From: Nematostella vectensis
Lineage: Eukaryota > Cnidaria > Anthozoa > Actiniaria > Edwardsiidae
Reading direction: 5' to 3'
NCBI RefSeq assembly: GCF_932526225.1
Contig: NC_064041.1
Location: forward strand, 11,452,813 to 11,516,812
Length of the DNA: 64,000 nt
Below the pieces are notes generated by a model that was given only the letters and a program-made list of their open reading frames with translations, had not been told where the DNA came from and did not search any database. Positions within the stretch are counted from its first letter, which is position 1. Each line of letters begins with the position of its first letter. The position numbers and the translations under genes are program-made. Positions 22,201 through 34,100 of this stretch are shown piece by piece.

Positions 22201-23907
22201 GTGCTTCGTGGGTATCAAGAAAATAAGGAATAAGCGAAAATAAAATACAAGTACAGGTTTCGAAAGCTGTAGAATCTTTTTTACACACTTATGAACATTG
22301 ACATAGCTTTCAGATACAAGGACTCAGCCATTTAACCATACCCATGAACCACCACGGGTTACAACACATGGATTCGGGAGTGCAACCTTATTTGAAATAG
22401 CTGTATGTACAAACAAAGCACATTCTGCATGGTTGTCGGAATGTGCAAAAACGAATACGAATGATAACTAAGGCTAGATGAAAGATAACTTATTTTTCCA
22501 TTTTTTTTGGTAACTGTTATCATCATAGTTATTAGTACAAATTAGCTGAAGTGTACTGGCTTTGAAAGATAAAAGCTTATTTCTAATGACTTGTTGTCGG
22601 TTAGTTGCCTATAGTTTGCATCCCGAGGGGTAGGGGCATTTGATTGCAGTTTTGTCCCGTGGGGGTTGGGGCTTATCTCTGTTTCGTACAGGGTCAAAGT
22701 CTAATCCCCCACCCTTCCCCAGGACCATGGGGGTGGGGGTTTCAATTGGCTTGTGCATAACTTGCAGACATGACAAGCACTGGCAGGTTGTGTGCAAAGG
22801 TGATGTGAAAGCCGGAATTATTCCTTGATTTTTGGGGGTTTCTTTGTGGCCTATCTGTCAACTTTTAATGTAATTTAAAATATTTTGTGAAAGCCCAAGC
22901 TAATTACCCCTCATCAGGTAAGTTTGCAAGGGTTTTAATGGAGAATGCAAGGGGGCAAAAGCAATTAATAGCAATGAAGGATGACAATTGTATTTTCTAC
23001 AATATAGGGTTTCCACTTTAGAGAACCCAATTATAAGAGTTGCTAGTTGAGGTCCCAATATGTAAAAAAAGTTAGGGTCGAAATTCAAACCATTAAGTAA
23101 TCCACATTCAGATATATGTCTATTTCTAGCTTGCAGTGAATCTTAGCATGTGTTTAGGCTTTCCCCTCATAATAAATAGACTACGTACTTATCGTAGCAA
23201 ATGCAAAGAAGGATAGCGAAGTAATGTCCTCTGTTATTATGTTAGGGATTTGTGTTTACTCTGTCATGAGCCTGTTACACCTTAATAACTGTACTATATA
23301 TCTACTTCAATACACCAAAAACTGGAAATCGACTCTGCCAAATTTTCGTCTTTAATAAGACTTCTTCAGGGCAGACTGAAGAAGTCTTATTAAAGACGAA
23401 AATTTGGCAGAGTCGATTTCCAGTTTTTGGTGTATTGTATTCATTGTTCTGGTACGAGATCGCGACAGTTTGGGCTTTTTGATTATATATCTACTTCACA
23501 TACTATTCACGTGACCAACACATTTCGAGATTCGGTTATGTCCTCATGAAAATATTTGCAAGTTTCTCAAGCCTAACTACTAAGATCCATGATTTCTCAC
23601 CTGAAATTGAAACGCGAAGCAATCGATGAAGCTCCTCGCAAACTGTTATCAATCCACCGGTTTGGCACTCAACCGAGCCCTTTAGACGACAAATAGACAC
23701 AGCAGAGGCTAAGAGTTTCTCTAGATGTCTAAACGTCTCGCAGTTTTCGCCATCGACAAGCTTTCCGGGCGTCGGAGTACGCCAGGAGCAGACATTCTCT
23801 TTATTTGCCGCCATTTTTTGTAATCTTTGGCCCCCAGCAGTCTTTGCGCGGGAAAACAAGAATCGCAAAGCACGCTGGATGTTTTGAAAAATTTTCGCGC
23901 TTGCCAC
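19228..23907 (-). CDS. Coiled-coil protein with low-complexity middle and R3H-like C-terminal domain (3 exons)
   Basis: Exons 23907-23601, 22118-21953 and 20617-19228 join in phase to 620 aa (589 if the second ATG, with MAANKENVCSW, is the start). I do not recognise an ortholog. Exon 2 is a coiled coil (residues 103-157, ENSRLCKELKQHRE and onward). Residues 173-500 are Lys/Ser/Glu/Asp-rich, with six tandem 7-residue QSTST-x-x repeats (about 19660-19800) and several basic nuclear-localisation-like clusters. Residues 531-572 resemble an R3H single-strand nucleic-acid-binding domain (ERNDVYKLAGLFNLHARSG, then R and K), with Tyr where the R3H His would be. The C-terminus is Lys/Arg-rich. A nuclear, nucleic-acid-associated role is inferred from composition only. 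The R3H assignment is tentative. Confidence 0.6.
20733..21665 (+). repeat. Copy 1 of a diverged about 0.9-kb dispersed repeat
   Basis: Shares ordered blocks with 23997-24910 in the same orientation: ACAGACTGAAAACAGAAACC, TGATGCAGTGCAGGCATGCA, CTTTTGAAGGTCGTCTATG and CCTATATTTTACGGGCTT. This copy is in the intron between exons 3 and 2 of the minus-strand gene. Identity of the element is unknown. Confidence 0.65.
23308..23437. repeat. Perfect 62-bp palindrome with a 6-nt loop
   Basis: Arms 23308-23369 and 23376-23437 are exact reverse complements, separated by GGCAGA. A 15-bp direct repeat, TATATATCTACTTCA, occurs at 23295-23309 and 23484-23498, as expected for a target duplication around a 174-bp insertion. 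The right arm contains CTGAAGA, a short stem and GAAA, as in a hammerhead-ribozyme core. It lies in the first intron of the minus-strand coiled-coil gene. Confidence 0.92.
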
Positions 23908-23996
23908 AAAAAAATGGCCTTTTATTTCTTTAATTTTTTTTACCTTATTGATTAACCCATTTATCCTGAGAACTTTTTCCCAAAATTGTTTAGAAA

Positions 23997-24910
23997 AAAA
24001 AAACAGACTAAAAACAGAAACCTCATGAAGTCTATTGGGGCATAATCAATGCGGTGCTTTTGGATGTTTTCACGCAATGGGATAATTCGTTGCTCGTCGA
24101 GCTTCACCGAGTGAGAAAGGAACTTTCTAGTTAATAATAATAATGATGATGATAATCATCATCATCATCATCATAATAGTAATAATAAATAATAATAATA
24201 ATTAACGATCATTTATTTATAATGCCAAAACTATGTAAACATATTCTAAAGCGCTCTTATGGATGATTGTTTGGCTTTGGGGCAAAAAGACTGTCTGTCA
24301 ATGTGCTTCTAATAAGTCTCGTGATGCAGTGCAGGCATGCAATTCGCTAAAACGCTGAATACTACCGCATTGCGAAAAAACCTATTGTGGACCCAATTAT
24401 TGCGGTAGTGCGGTCAATTAAATCGTTGCGGTTTGCGGTAATAGAACGGGTTGTATTTCGAAAAAAAATTAACGTGGTATTACGGATTTTTTTCAATTTT
24501 CCATGCGGTCTTACACATTCCCTTACACCCCACACTTTATTTGCAATTCGTATTCCTTTTTTTTCATAACCTAAAAAAAAGAAAATCGCCGGGTTGGAAT
24601 ACCTTGCAAGAGTGTTGTACAGCATACCCGCTTAGAAATATCTGTGCTTGGTGCCCTTGAGTTTTTTACAGCTTACGTAAAAGTAATTAGTTGCCAAACC
24701 GATTGGGTAATCCGAATGTATGGTTTCCGTTCTTCAGGTCGGGTTCGATCCAGGCAAATGGCCTATTTTTCAATCCCTTTTTTTTTCTTGTTTAACTCCA
24801 TTCACACATTGCTTGGATGCGCTTTTGAAGGTCGTCTATGTCTTTTGATGTTTAGTTAGCACTTCTAACGTATTGGTGTTTTGTCCTATATTTTACGGGC
24901 TTTTTGTTGT
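23997..24910 (+). repeat. Copy 2 of the about 0.9-kb dispersed repeat
   Basis: Diverged direct copy of 20733-21665 with the same block order, lying just upstream of the coiled-coil gene. No terminal repeats were recognised. Confidence 0.65.
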
Positions 24911-25170
24911 GCAATATTCATGAATGTGTTTAAAAATGTCTTTATTTTTTCATGATCATACATTTCCTGCAGTACATCCTCTCTACAGTCATCAAACTGC
25001 CCTTTTGATTGACGTACAATTTCTTTGTAAAATATAAAAAAAGTGAGGGAGGGTACCGCCCACACATTCACCGCTAAATAGAAATGGCTCACTTTGGGTG
25101 ATTTAATAATCAGAAATAAGGTCCACTTTTGGTTCCCGATGGACGTGCTATTTGTAGACAGAACTATCAA
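24886..25170 (-). CDS. Weak ORF fragment with one hydrophobic segment
   Basis: Open for 94 codons without a usable ATG at the start. It has one hydrophobic stretch (VNVWAVPSLTFFIFY) followed by a charged amphipathic region. It could be a decayed gene fragment or part of a repeat; unrecognised. Confidence 0.2.
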   Translation of the reverse strand: MIVLSTNSTSIGNQKWTLFLIIKSPKVSHFYLAVNVWAVPSLTFFIFYKEIVRQSKGQFDDCREDVLQEMYDHEKIKTFLNTFMNIAQQKARKI

Positions 25171-25696
25171 GCATAAGCTAAACTAAAAGTTTCTAATAGA
25201 AAGGAAATGCTGCGACAGTGATATACAGTTGCTTCAGTGTTGTTAAAACGCTACATGGTATACATGAAGCCACAATCAGCGACAAAACCTGCTGAAAATG
25301 ACATCTAAAAAGTAGTCTTACTGAAATAATTTCCAATATGGGAACTTTTAATTACTCACATCCCCCTTCCCCCATTAAAAGTTGCTGTCTATTTGGGGGA
25401 GAGGGGATCGGAATGGAGAGGGGAAGATATCAAAGTCACTATGCTACGTAGTTTAGATTTCCATCTGAAACTGCATTTGAAGCGCTAAAATTTTCAACAG
25501 TTTTGTCGCTGATTGCAGGTAAGCTTGAAATTTTAGAAAGTAGCAAGAGAAGTTTACCTTTAGGCGTTGTTTTTTGTTATCGAGATTTGAATAGCTGGCA
25601 CAATCTTAAATTTTATTTGGGATTGTTGAATTCCTTGCACCTGTGGTCTTACCTCTGCTACTCCCTCGTTTCTGTCATTTTGAAACAAACGCAGAG

Positions 25697-25758
25697 ATGG
25701 CGGCGGCTTATCGCATCGCGCTGAGTTTTTCTTCGCTAAAAATACCAATAAACGTAAG
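25697..25758 (+). CDS. Possible first coding exon (presequence-like)
   Basis: GAGATGGCGGCGGCT gives a good start context, followed by a short Ala/Arg/Ser-rich frame (MAAAYRIALSFSSLKI) and a GTAGGC or GTAAGG donor. No in-frame downstream exon was found, so it may be a non-coding transcript or chance. Confidence 0.15.
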
Positions 25759-27019
25759 GTAGGCTAATTGTTAGAGGGTTTGGCAATATATTAGTCTATT
25801 TTTTTTTATCGAGAGTCGTGATTGGTAGGGATTTTTTTTTTTGCTTATCATTTCCTCCCCGTCCTATTTGGTCAGTTTTTAACACAACAGCCTGGATTTA
25901 TGAACAAAACGATATAATAATCTGTTTTGATTGTTTTACAGTATTAGCTTTTCTGTCAAGGTGTTTTTCACCTTTTAGCATCACTTGGGTTTGCCCAGTG
26001 AGCCGGAATATTTAGCCATTGAGTTAGGATGCTCGTTTTGCTTGTTTGGTGCCCAATTTTGTCAAGATATCCATCGAATGCGGGAGACGCGACCATCGCA
26101 TGGTGTGATGGTACGAATGCTACGCTTCCGACCCGGCTCATAAGTCGGCAAGATCGGTCTGAAACTGTTATTAAATTCTCCTTCAACACTCTTTGAAAGC
26201 TGTGGTAACTCGTCCCAAGTAACTGACGAGTGAACATTTTTCCAAACTTACCGAAATGTGCTCTAAAAATCTTGCTTGTGCACTTCTCTTGTTAATTTAT
26301 CGACCACGAACACCGTACGAGAGATCACGAGTCCCATGTCAAAACATGGCACAATGTTCGTCTGTCAAAATCTGCCACACTGAAATTTAGTCCTAGTCTC
26401 TCGCGGCCTCATTTTTCAAAGTGAGGCTGCGGAACAAAACCCCAAACCAAAATCGAACCAAACACCCGCATATATTCTGCCGCGGATGCTCGTGAATGGA
26501 AAGGAAAGAGAGTTTTAAAAAGCGATGTCAAGATTAGTATGCTGCTCCTGCGTCGCAGCAATCACTCTCGTATGTAGCAACGACAATAAACGTCCTGTGG
26601 AGATACTGGCAAAGCATTAAAAATCCCTTTTTGTTCTTTCGCGGCCACATTCTTCAAAGTGAGGCTTCAGAACAAGACCCCAAACCAAAATCGAACCATG
26701 TCATAGGGGCCTACAAATTGCAAATGCACATCCCTATCCTCAGGTATCCCAGTAAACGCTGCACGCACGGTCTAATTTCATTGTAAATTTGAGTTGATTT
26801 ATATTGTAGATTAATTATTACTAAGCTGTACATCCGTTGAATATAATTCAGGCCTCAAATACTTTAAATGCTAAGCTAGTTTCATTAAGTGCTTGAAAAG
26901 CTATTGCCTCTGGCATTAGTAAAGCCATGATTAAACGGGGCGGGTATCTGGTGTGGCGCAGGCAAGGATGTTATACAAAAGATGAAAGTTCTGGTGAAAT
27001 CCAGAACTTCCAGAAGTTT

Positions 27020-27235
27020 CCTGTGTTCAGCCTACTTTACTTTACTTTATCAAGGGGCTTCCGCCGCGACGCGACAAGAGGGTTGTGAGCTGACGCGAGA
27101 TCCCCGGCGAACTAAGCGGGTTTTCTGTGTTCAGCCTACTTTATTCTGTTTTATTTAGAGGCTTCCGTCGCGACGCGACAAGAGGGTTGTGAACTGACGC
27201 GAGGTCCCCGGCGATTTAAGCGGGTTTTCTGTGGG
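27020..27235. repeat. About 106-bp tandem duplication, 2 copies
   Basis: Two copies containing CGACGCGACAAGAGGGTTGTG and CCCCGGCGA, each ending in AAGCGGGTTTTCTGTG, lie just beyond the 3' end of LRSAM1. Confidence 0.8.
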
Positions 27236-27329
27236 CCAGCAGAAGAAACAAAAAAAAAAACAAGAGGCGGTCACAACTCGGCGCATAGCGAAAAACGCCG
27301 GGTAAACGCCGTACACGGTTGAGATCCCA

Positions 27330-28138
27330 TCAACTGATGTACATCCGCACCCGTTGGGATAAGGTCTGACGACATATCGGACATGCTGATACCGCGCCTG
27401 CGCAGTTAGAACAACAGCACACGTGACCACAAGGCAGCATCACAACGTCAGACTGAAAATAAGAAGCACGGCGGTGAATTACGGTTATATTCATCCCAAC
27501 CACAGGTAGCCCAAGCTCTGTACTTGTGCCTATTGATGTTACGGTAAACATTACGAAACACCTATGATTCCAACCTGAAAAAGGCAGGTATTGTCCTGCC
27601 GAAATATCGCTAGTTATATAAACGTATATTCGTCTGAACCATCGTCGTATAGATCCCAAGTACAATGAATACCAACAGATGAAAGTCACCCGGTGGATTT
27701 CATCCAAAGTCTTTGTAAGTTCAGGGGAGTTAATTTTTCAAGACGATCCAAGAGACAGCTTTTCAAGATTTAAGACGGCAGAGAGACAACTTTTCAAGAT
27801 CAAGTCGACAGAGAGACAGACAAGTTTTAAACGACAGATAGACAAGTACAGTACCAGGAGACCCCGTGCGGTTGAAGATAAAACTGCATGGCCGTGAGTT
27901 TTCAATATGAGACTGGTACTTACCCGATTGTCCAAACAGATTACACACTCCGGATACAAGGAACAGTTCGACATTGTTGGGGTAGCTGTGGCCTCAACTG
28001 GTGGAGCTGAGGGCTGGGGATGACTACGCTCAGGGTCCTAAAAAGAGAAGCGTAAGTAAGGTTTAGATGTCCATGGTGGTTGTCATATGGTGTTCGTGTT
28101 AATAGTGATGATAACGATGATGATGGTGGTGCTATTGG

Positions 28139-28180
<42 letters not shown>

Positions 28181-31100
28181 CGGTGGTATTGGTGGTGATG
28201 ATAATGATGATGGTGGTATTGGTGATGATGATGGTTGTGGAACTGGTGGTGATGATAATGATGGTGGTGGTGATGGTTGTGATGATGAAGATGGTGGTGT
28301 TATTGGTGGTGATGTTGATGATGCTGGTATCAGTGCTTATGATGATGGTGGTGATGATGGTGGTGATGATGATGATGATGATGGTGGTAGTGGTGGTGGT
28401 GATGATGATGGTGGAGATGATGGTGGTGGTGATGGTGGTTGTGGTGGTCATGGTGACGATGGTGACGATGGTGGTGGTCATGGTGGTGATAATGATTGTG
28501 GTGGTTGTACTGCTGATACTGATGATGATGATGACGACGATGATGATGGTGGTGATGGTCGTGGTCTTGGTCGTGGTACTGATGATGGTGATTGCATATA
28601 GAAAAGGACCCATGCACTCTAATCACCTCTGCTTGCGATATTTCTTTCTCCTTGCGCCTCGCCTTGCCTTCCACCAGTGCGCGTGCCTCGACTACAGCCA
28701 TTATTCCCTTACGAATGCCCCGCTCATGAATGCCCATCTAAAAATAAAAAAATTCAAATGAACACTGACGTACGCCTATGGTTTTTCTGTTAGTATCAAT
28801 AGTCCAGCTCCGAATCCGCTGATGCCCGAGAGACGCAAATATTGCAGACATGGAAAGTCATAGTGTAGTAAGAAAGGCCAACCTCTGTGACGTCATATTT
28901 CTCACCAACCATAGGAACGCCAGGTTCTAGGCTGTACAAACCTCTTTAAGCTCCTCAGATGTCATGGATTTCAGCATCTTCCACGTGATGCGATGACGGG
29001 CAAACAGCGAACAGTACTGCTCGGCCTCTGCCTCTTTCAGAACGTCAGCAATCACGTGATCACATTCCTAGAACACAAGGCAAGTTTGAGGTGCTTCCAA
29101 AAACAAGTAGAAGAAACATACAGAATTCATATCCTGGAACTGTTAAAGTGTTTCATGTGAGTGCAACAATTGTTCCGCTGACCGATGTAAGGAACCTAGT
29201 GTCCTGTTCTACTGCCTACCCATAAATGTAAAAAAATAATAATAATAATAAAAAAATAAAAATAAAAAAATAGGGGACTTCGAGCCTAATATTTCACCTT
29301 TTCTAGTAGCGACTGTGGTTTACTGTCCAAGAGCCGCTGGTACTGAATCAGCCAATAATCTTCGACATCCGTGACTCGCCGCTCTTCCATTTCAACCTAA
29401 GAGACGAAAACAATCCATCCGCCATTAAAGCCACATTGTCACCAGGACAATGTAAACTGGTGACAATGCGGCTTCGAACTTTTGTTGACTGCAAGTCAGC
29501 GGTGCTATGCTTATGGCCTTAACAGACGCTTTACAGAAGAGATAGACAAACCAAAACCTGACGAGCAAGGATTTTGGGAAAACCGTTTCTGGGAACGTGG
29601 GACAAGGAAGGGCATTAGCCAACGTCTTTATCTTTACCGTCATAGGTTTCTTGTTGTTGCTGTTGTTGCTGTTGTTGTTTATATTTTTTTGGGGGGAGGG
29701 GGTATGAACCAGGCGGAGCTCACCAGTCGTTTCATCAGCTCGCCCTCTCGTTGACGCTGCTGATCGACGAGTTGCGACATGAGAGAAGTGATGCTCTCTC
29801 GCTTGGCTGCTAAGGCAACCTGCGAACCAAATGAGAGCATGAACTCGCAAAGTGCACACTGCGACTCTCGTACAGTACAGCTAAGATTTACAAGTGATTC
29901 CACAGGATCACAATGTTTATGGAATTTATCACGCGATATCATCATGTCGTATACAAAGATATTACGTAAAACAACACCTGATTGTTAAACTTATTACTAG
30001 ACTTCGCGATGTTATTATGACGTTCACACAGATGTCACATGAAACATCACACGGTTTTTAAACTTATCACGTGATCGCAGGTTTTATGCCATGCGCGAAA
30101 AGCGACACGTGATACATCACGTGTCTGTCGAACTTATCACGTGATTTCACGATATTATTATGATGTACACACAGATATCACGTGAAACATCACGTTTTTT
30201 TTTATCGTGATCGCACGATATCGGAAAGCCGTACGCGAAAAGCGTCACGTGACACATCACGTGTTTGGGAGACTACTCATGGCGTACCTTCTCGGCTTCC
30301 TGCTCTTCGTCGCGTTTTTCCAACTCGACAGCTGTCAGGTACGCTAGTTCGTCTTGAAGCATTCCAATCTGCCATGAAGAGAAAACAAATTGTATTGTTA
30401 ACACAGCTTACAACATTGTGAAAATATCTACCGCGTGAGAAAATGAGTTTAATCTGGGTTCAACTCGTGAATCTTTTGCTGCCACAAAAAGTTCAATGAA
30501 TTCAATATGAAATCAAGCCATCCTACAAGAATAAAAAGGCTTCCTTACATTGATAATACAACGCTTGGAGGACAGTATGTTCAATATTAATGTGCTGGGC
30601 CGGGTTCCTTAAGGCCTGTTTACACTAGCAACTTTTGTCGCGCGACACGGGATGCAATTTTTGCGGCGATTTTTATCGCACCTAATACGCGCGTGAAAAC
30701 AGGCTGCAAATTTATCGCAGGCAATTCGAGCATACTCAAAATTGAACTGCAAATCGCTACAATTTTTCAACGGAAACACGCAAATTTACCCCTGTGGGGA
30801 AAATGTACAAGCTCGTGGCGTAGACTACTCCCGTCTCGAGTAAGCAAAAGAAGAAAAAGTATGGACAATTTAAGAATAGGAGATGTTGATAAGCAAATGG
30901 ACAAAATACGAGTGCTTATAACAGCGCATCCCGTGACTTTTAGCCACTAAAGACACAATTGCGCACCATACAACAGCAGCATCGACTTCATCCGCCATGA
31001 TACACGAAGGCCCTTCAATTGCATGGATTTGCAGAAAAATCGTCGTCCAAAGCGCCGCTAAGTTGCAGCCTGCTTACACGCGCGATTTGCGATAAAAATC

Positions 31101-34100
31101 GCTGCAAAAATCGAAGCTCGTGTCGCGCAAAAAAGTTGCTAAGGTAAATAGGCCTTTAGAAAGCAGGTTAACGCTAACCCAGGGATGAAGGCCCTTTTTA
31201 TCGAATAAAATGTCAAGATATCCGTATTTATCCCTAGGCTAGCGCTAACCTGCTTTATAGGAACCGGCCCCTGAAAGGTAGGAATCATAGGAAACATTTT
31301 CAAGAAAATACGTACAAATCAAGACAATGTAACCGTAGCAAGCCTAAACTCATAAACAACGCATTACCTGATCTGTGAGCCTGCGATGTTTGGCATCCTT
31401 CTGTAGCTGCAAAGCCTGAATTGCTTGCATCTGCGCATGCTCCTACAAACAAGCAATGGAACCATCCATAAAAAACCCTTCCAAAAAAACTAAACAGTGC
31501 ACTAAAGCAAACACGAGTGCAGTATACAAGAAGTTCTTCAACTGGCAACTTATCGACCATCGCTTTCTTTCAACCAAATCCACTCTCTCACTAGTTACAA
31601 ACTCGCGTCCATTCGTTAACTGATAGAAAACAGGGTGAACAAAGGGTTGTGGGATAGCTTATTCCTTCCCATGACCCTTTGCGCACACAAACGAACTACG
31701 TAATGACTGTGTCGTTTACTCGTGGTGAGTTGTCTCGGTAGAAAGCTCAAAATTTTTCAATTGTAAGAAAAACCGTTCCCTTAAGTCTCACCTGTGTGGA
31801 GATCTGTCTCTTTAGCGAACCTCTATCTTGGTCTTGCTCAGAAAGAACGTCTTGAACCTGACTATTCGCCTCCACTTCACTGAAACACACCGAATGTGTT
31901 ATTATATTTTCTTTGATATTAAACAAATAGATCTCATTTTGCGCGCAACTGTCCTCTCTTGTTGCGTACGTTTTTGTTCATGATACGGTGAGACGTCTTC
32001 TGTACATATTAGAGGACAGACGCACAAAAAAATGAGATCAATTTGTTTTATACAACAATAAAAATGTTTTCTTACGTTACAATTTTACAAATTTACCCAT
32101 TTTAAATGATGTATGACCCTTTTTATAGCAGATAGACAGAGGTCGCATGACCTCTTTTGATGACATCGCCTGTTGCCTAGATACACACTTTTTGATGACA
32201 TCGCCTGTTGCCTAGATACACACTTTTTGATGACATCGCCTGTTGCCTAGATACACACTTTTTGATGACATCGCCTGTTGCCTAGATACACGGCTTTTGA
32301 TGACATCGCCTGTTGCCTAGATACACACTTTTTGATGACATCGCCTGTTGCCTAGATACACGCCTTTTGATGGCATCGCCTGTTGCCTAGATACACACTT
32401 TTTGATGACATCGCCTGTTGCCTAGATACACACTTTTTGATGACATCGCCTGTTGCCTAGATACACACTTTTTTATGACATCGCCTGTTGCCTAGATACA
32501 CACTTTTTGATGGCATCGCCTGTTGCCTAGATACACGCCTTTTGATGGCATCGCCTGTTGCCTAGATACACGCCTTTTGATGGCATCGCCTGTTGCCTAG
32601 ATACACGCCTTTTGATGGCATCGCCTGTTGCCTAGATACACACTTTTTGATGACATCGCCTGTTGCCTAGATACACGCCTTTTGATGGCATCGCCTGTTG
32701 CCTAGATACACACTTTTTGATGACATCGCCTGTTGCCTAGATACACGCCTTTTGATGACATCGCCTGTTGCCTAGATACACACTTTTTTATGACATCGCC
32801 TGTTGCCTAGATACACACTTTTTGATGGCATCGCCTGTTGCCTAGATACACGCCTTTTGATGGCATCGCCTGTTGCCTAGATACACGCCTTTTGATGGCA
32901 TCGCCTGTTGCCTAGATACACGCCTTTTGATGGCATCGCCTGTTGCCTAGATACACGCCTTTTGATGGCATCGCCTGTTGCCTAGATACACGCCTTTTGA
33001 TGGCATCGCCTGTTGCCTAGATACACGCCTTTTGATGGCATCGTCTGGTGCCTAGATACACGCCTTTTGATGGCATCGCCTGTTGCCTAGATACACACTT
33101 TTTGATGACATCGCCTGTTGCCTAGATACACACGTCTAGATGGCATGCCTCATAGTCTGTTGCCTAAATACACACCTTTTGATGGCATCCCTCATCGCTT
33201 GTTGCCGTGTAGATTCATACTCATTCAGGATCCTTTCTTGGTTTCGTCTGTTTTCGAGTAGACGTGCCATTGAAGCTAAAAAAGAATGTTCACATTGCAG
33301 CCCAATAAATCTTCAAAAAAAAAGTTTTCCCACCAAGAGCATGCTCACCCACATCAGGTATTAACCTCAGGGCTTGCGCCCGGTAGGGGCGTGGCTGTGC
33401 CCCCTGCCCGTCACTCCCATTTTTCTTTGTCATGTGCTTCCAATATTTCGAGGCCAGCTGGGGCCCTGTAACTAAATTTAAGAACTTACCTATCACCTCT
33501 TCTTTCCTAAGTCTTTCCTCTTCATCTTGTGTAACTTTGACCAGATGATCAGTCCTGAGCCTAAAAACAAAAAAGAGCAAAAAAAACCCTAAATTTTCAC
33601 AAAACGTGAAATAAATGGGGGATAATATTATAAAATCCCAGGCTCAAAATAAAACAAGAAAAAATATTGAGATGGCTCTGATCAGAAAATTAAATATATA
33701 CATTTATCCAGCCACAGCCCATGAAACCCATAGAAATGACAAACCCAAAATTGCACGCAGTTTAAGTTAGGGGTTGTTATAGCTCCCATATTTAACAGGT
33801 AATGATTGGCTGGTTAAACATGAGTAGCTGTTAAAGTGATAACAGGTTATAAGATAACTATTTCCATGGGTATCATACGCACTTCTCAATTTCTAGCTGG
33901 TCTAGGAGAGCCTCTCTTTTGCCAGATCTGAAACAAGAAGGGATATGTTAGTTATAACACCATACAATACTAACTACATGGGGTAGCATGTCACATGACA
34001 ATATAAACTAGTAAAGAAAAGATAAAAAATGAAACAATAATACAATATATAGATTGAGAATATAAATATATAGTTCATAAATTTACAAGAAGTAGAAAAT

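Larger units (their letters stand above)
23908..27329. other. Intergenic region between two minus-strand genes
   Basis: Promoter side of the coiled-coil gene and 3' side of LRSAM1. It contains the second copy of the dispersed repeat, a short AAT/ATC microsatellite at 24133-24205, a related pair of about 60-bp sequences at 26395 and 26640 (both containing CCCCAAACCAAAATCGAACC), and a tandem duplication at 27020. No gene could be supported apart from two weak candidates listed separately. Confidence 0.45.

Noticed and set aside
28330-28737. 135-aa minus-strand ORF ending in poly-His
   Set aside because: It only begins in the true LRSAM1 exon (28627-28737); the rest is readthrough of the intron (ATC)n tract past a good donor.
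29428-29474. 17-bp stem hairpin (AAGCCACATTGTCACCA and its near complement)
   Set aside because: Short, imperfect and with no flanking duplication; could be a fragment of a MITE but cannot be supported as an element or RNA gene.
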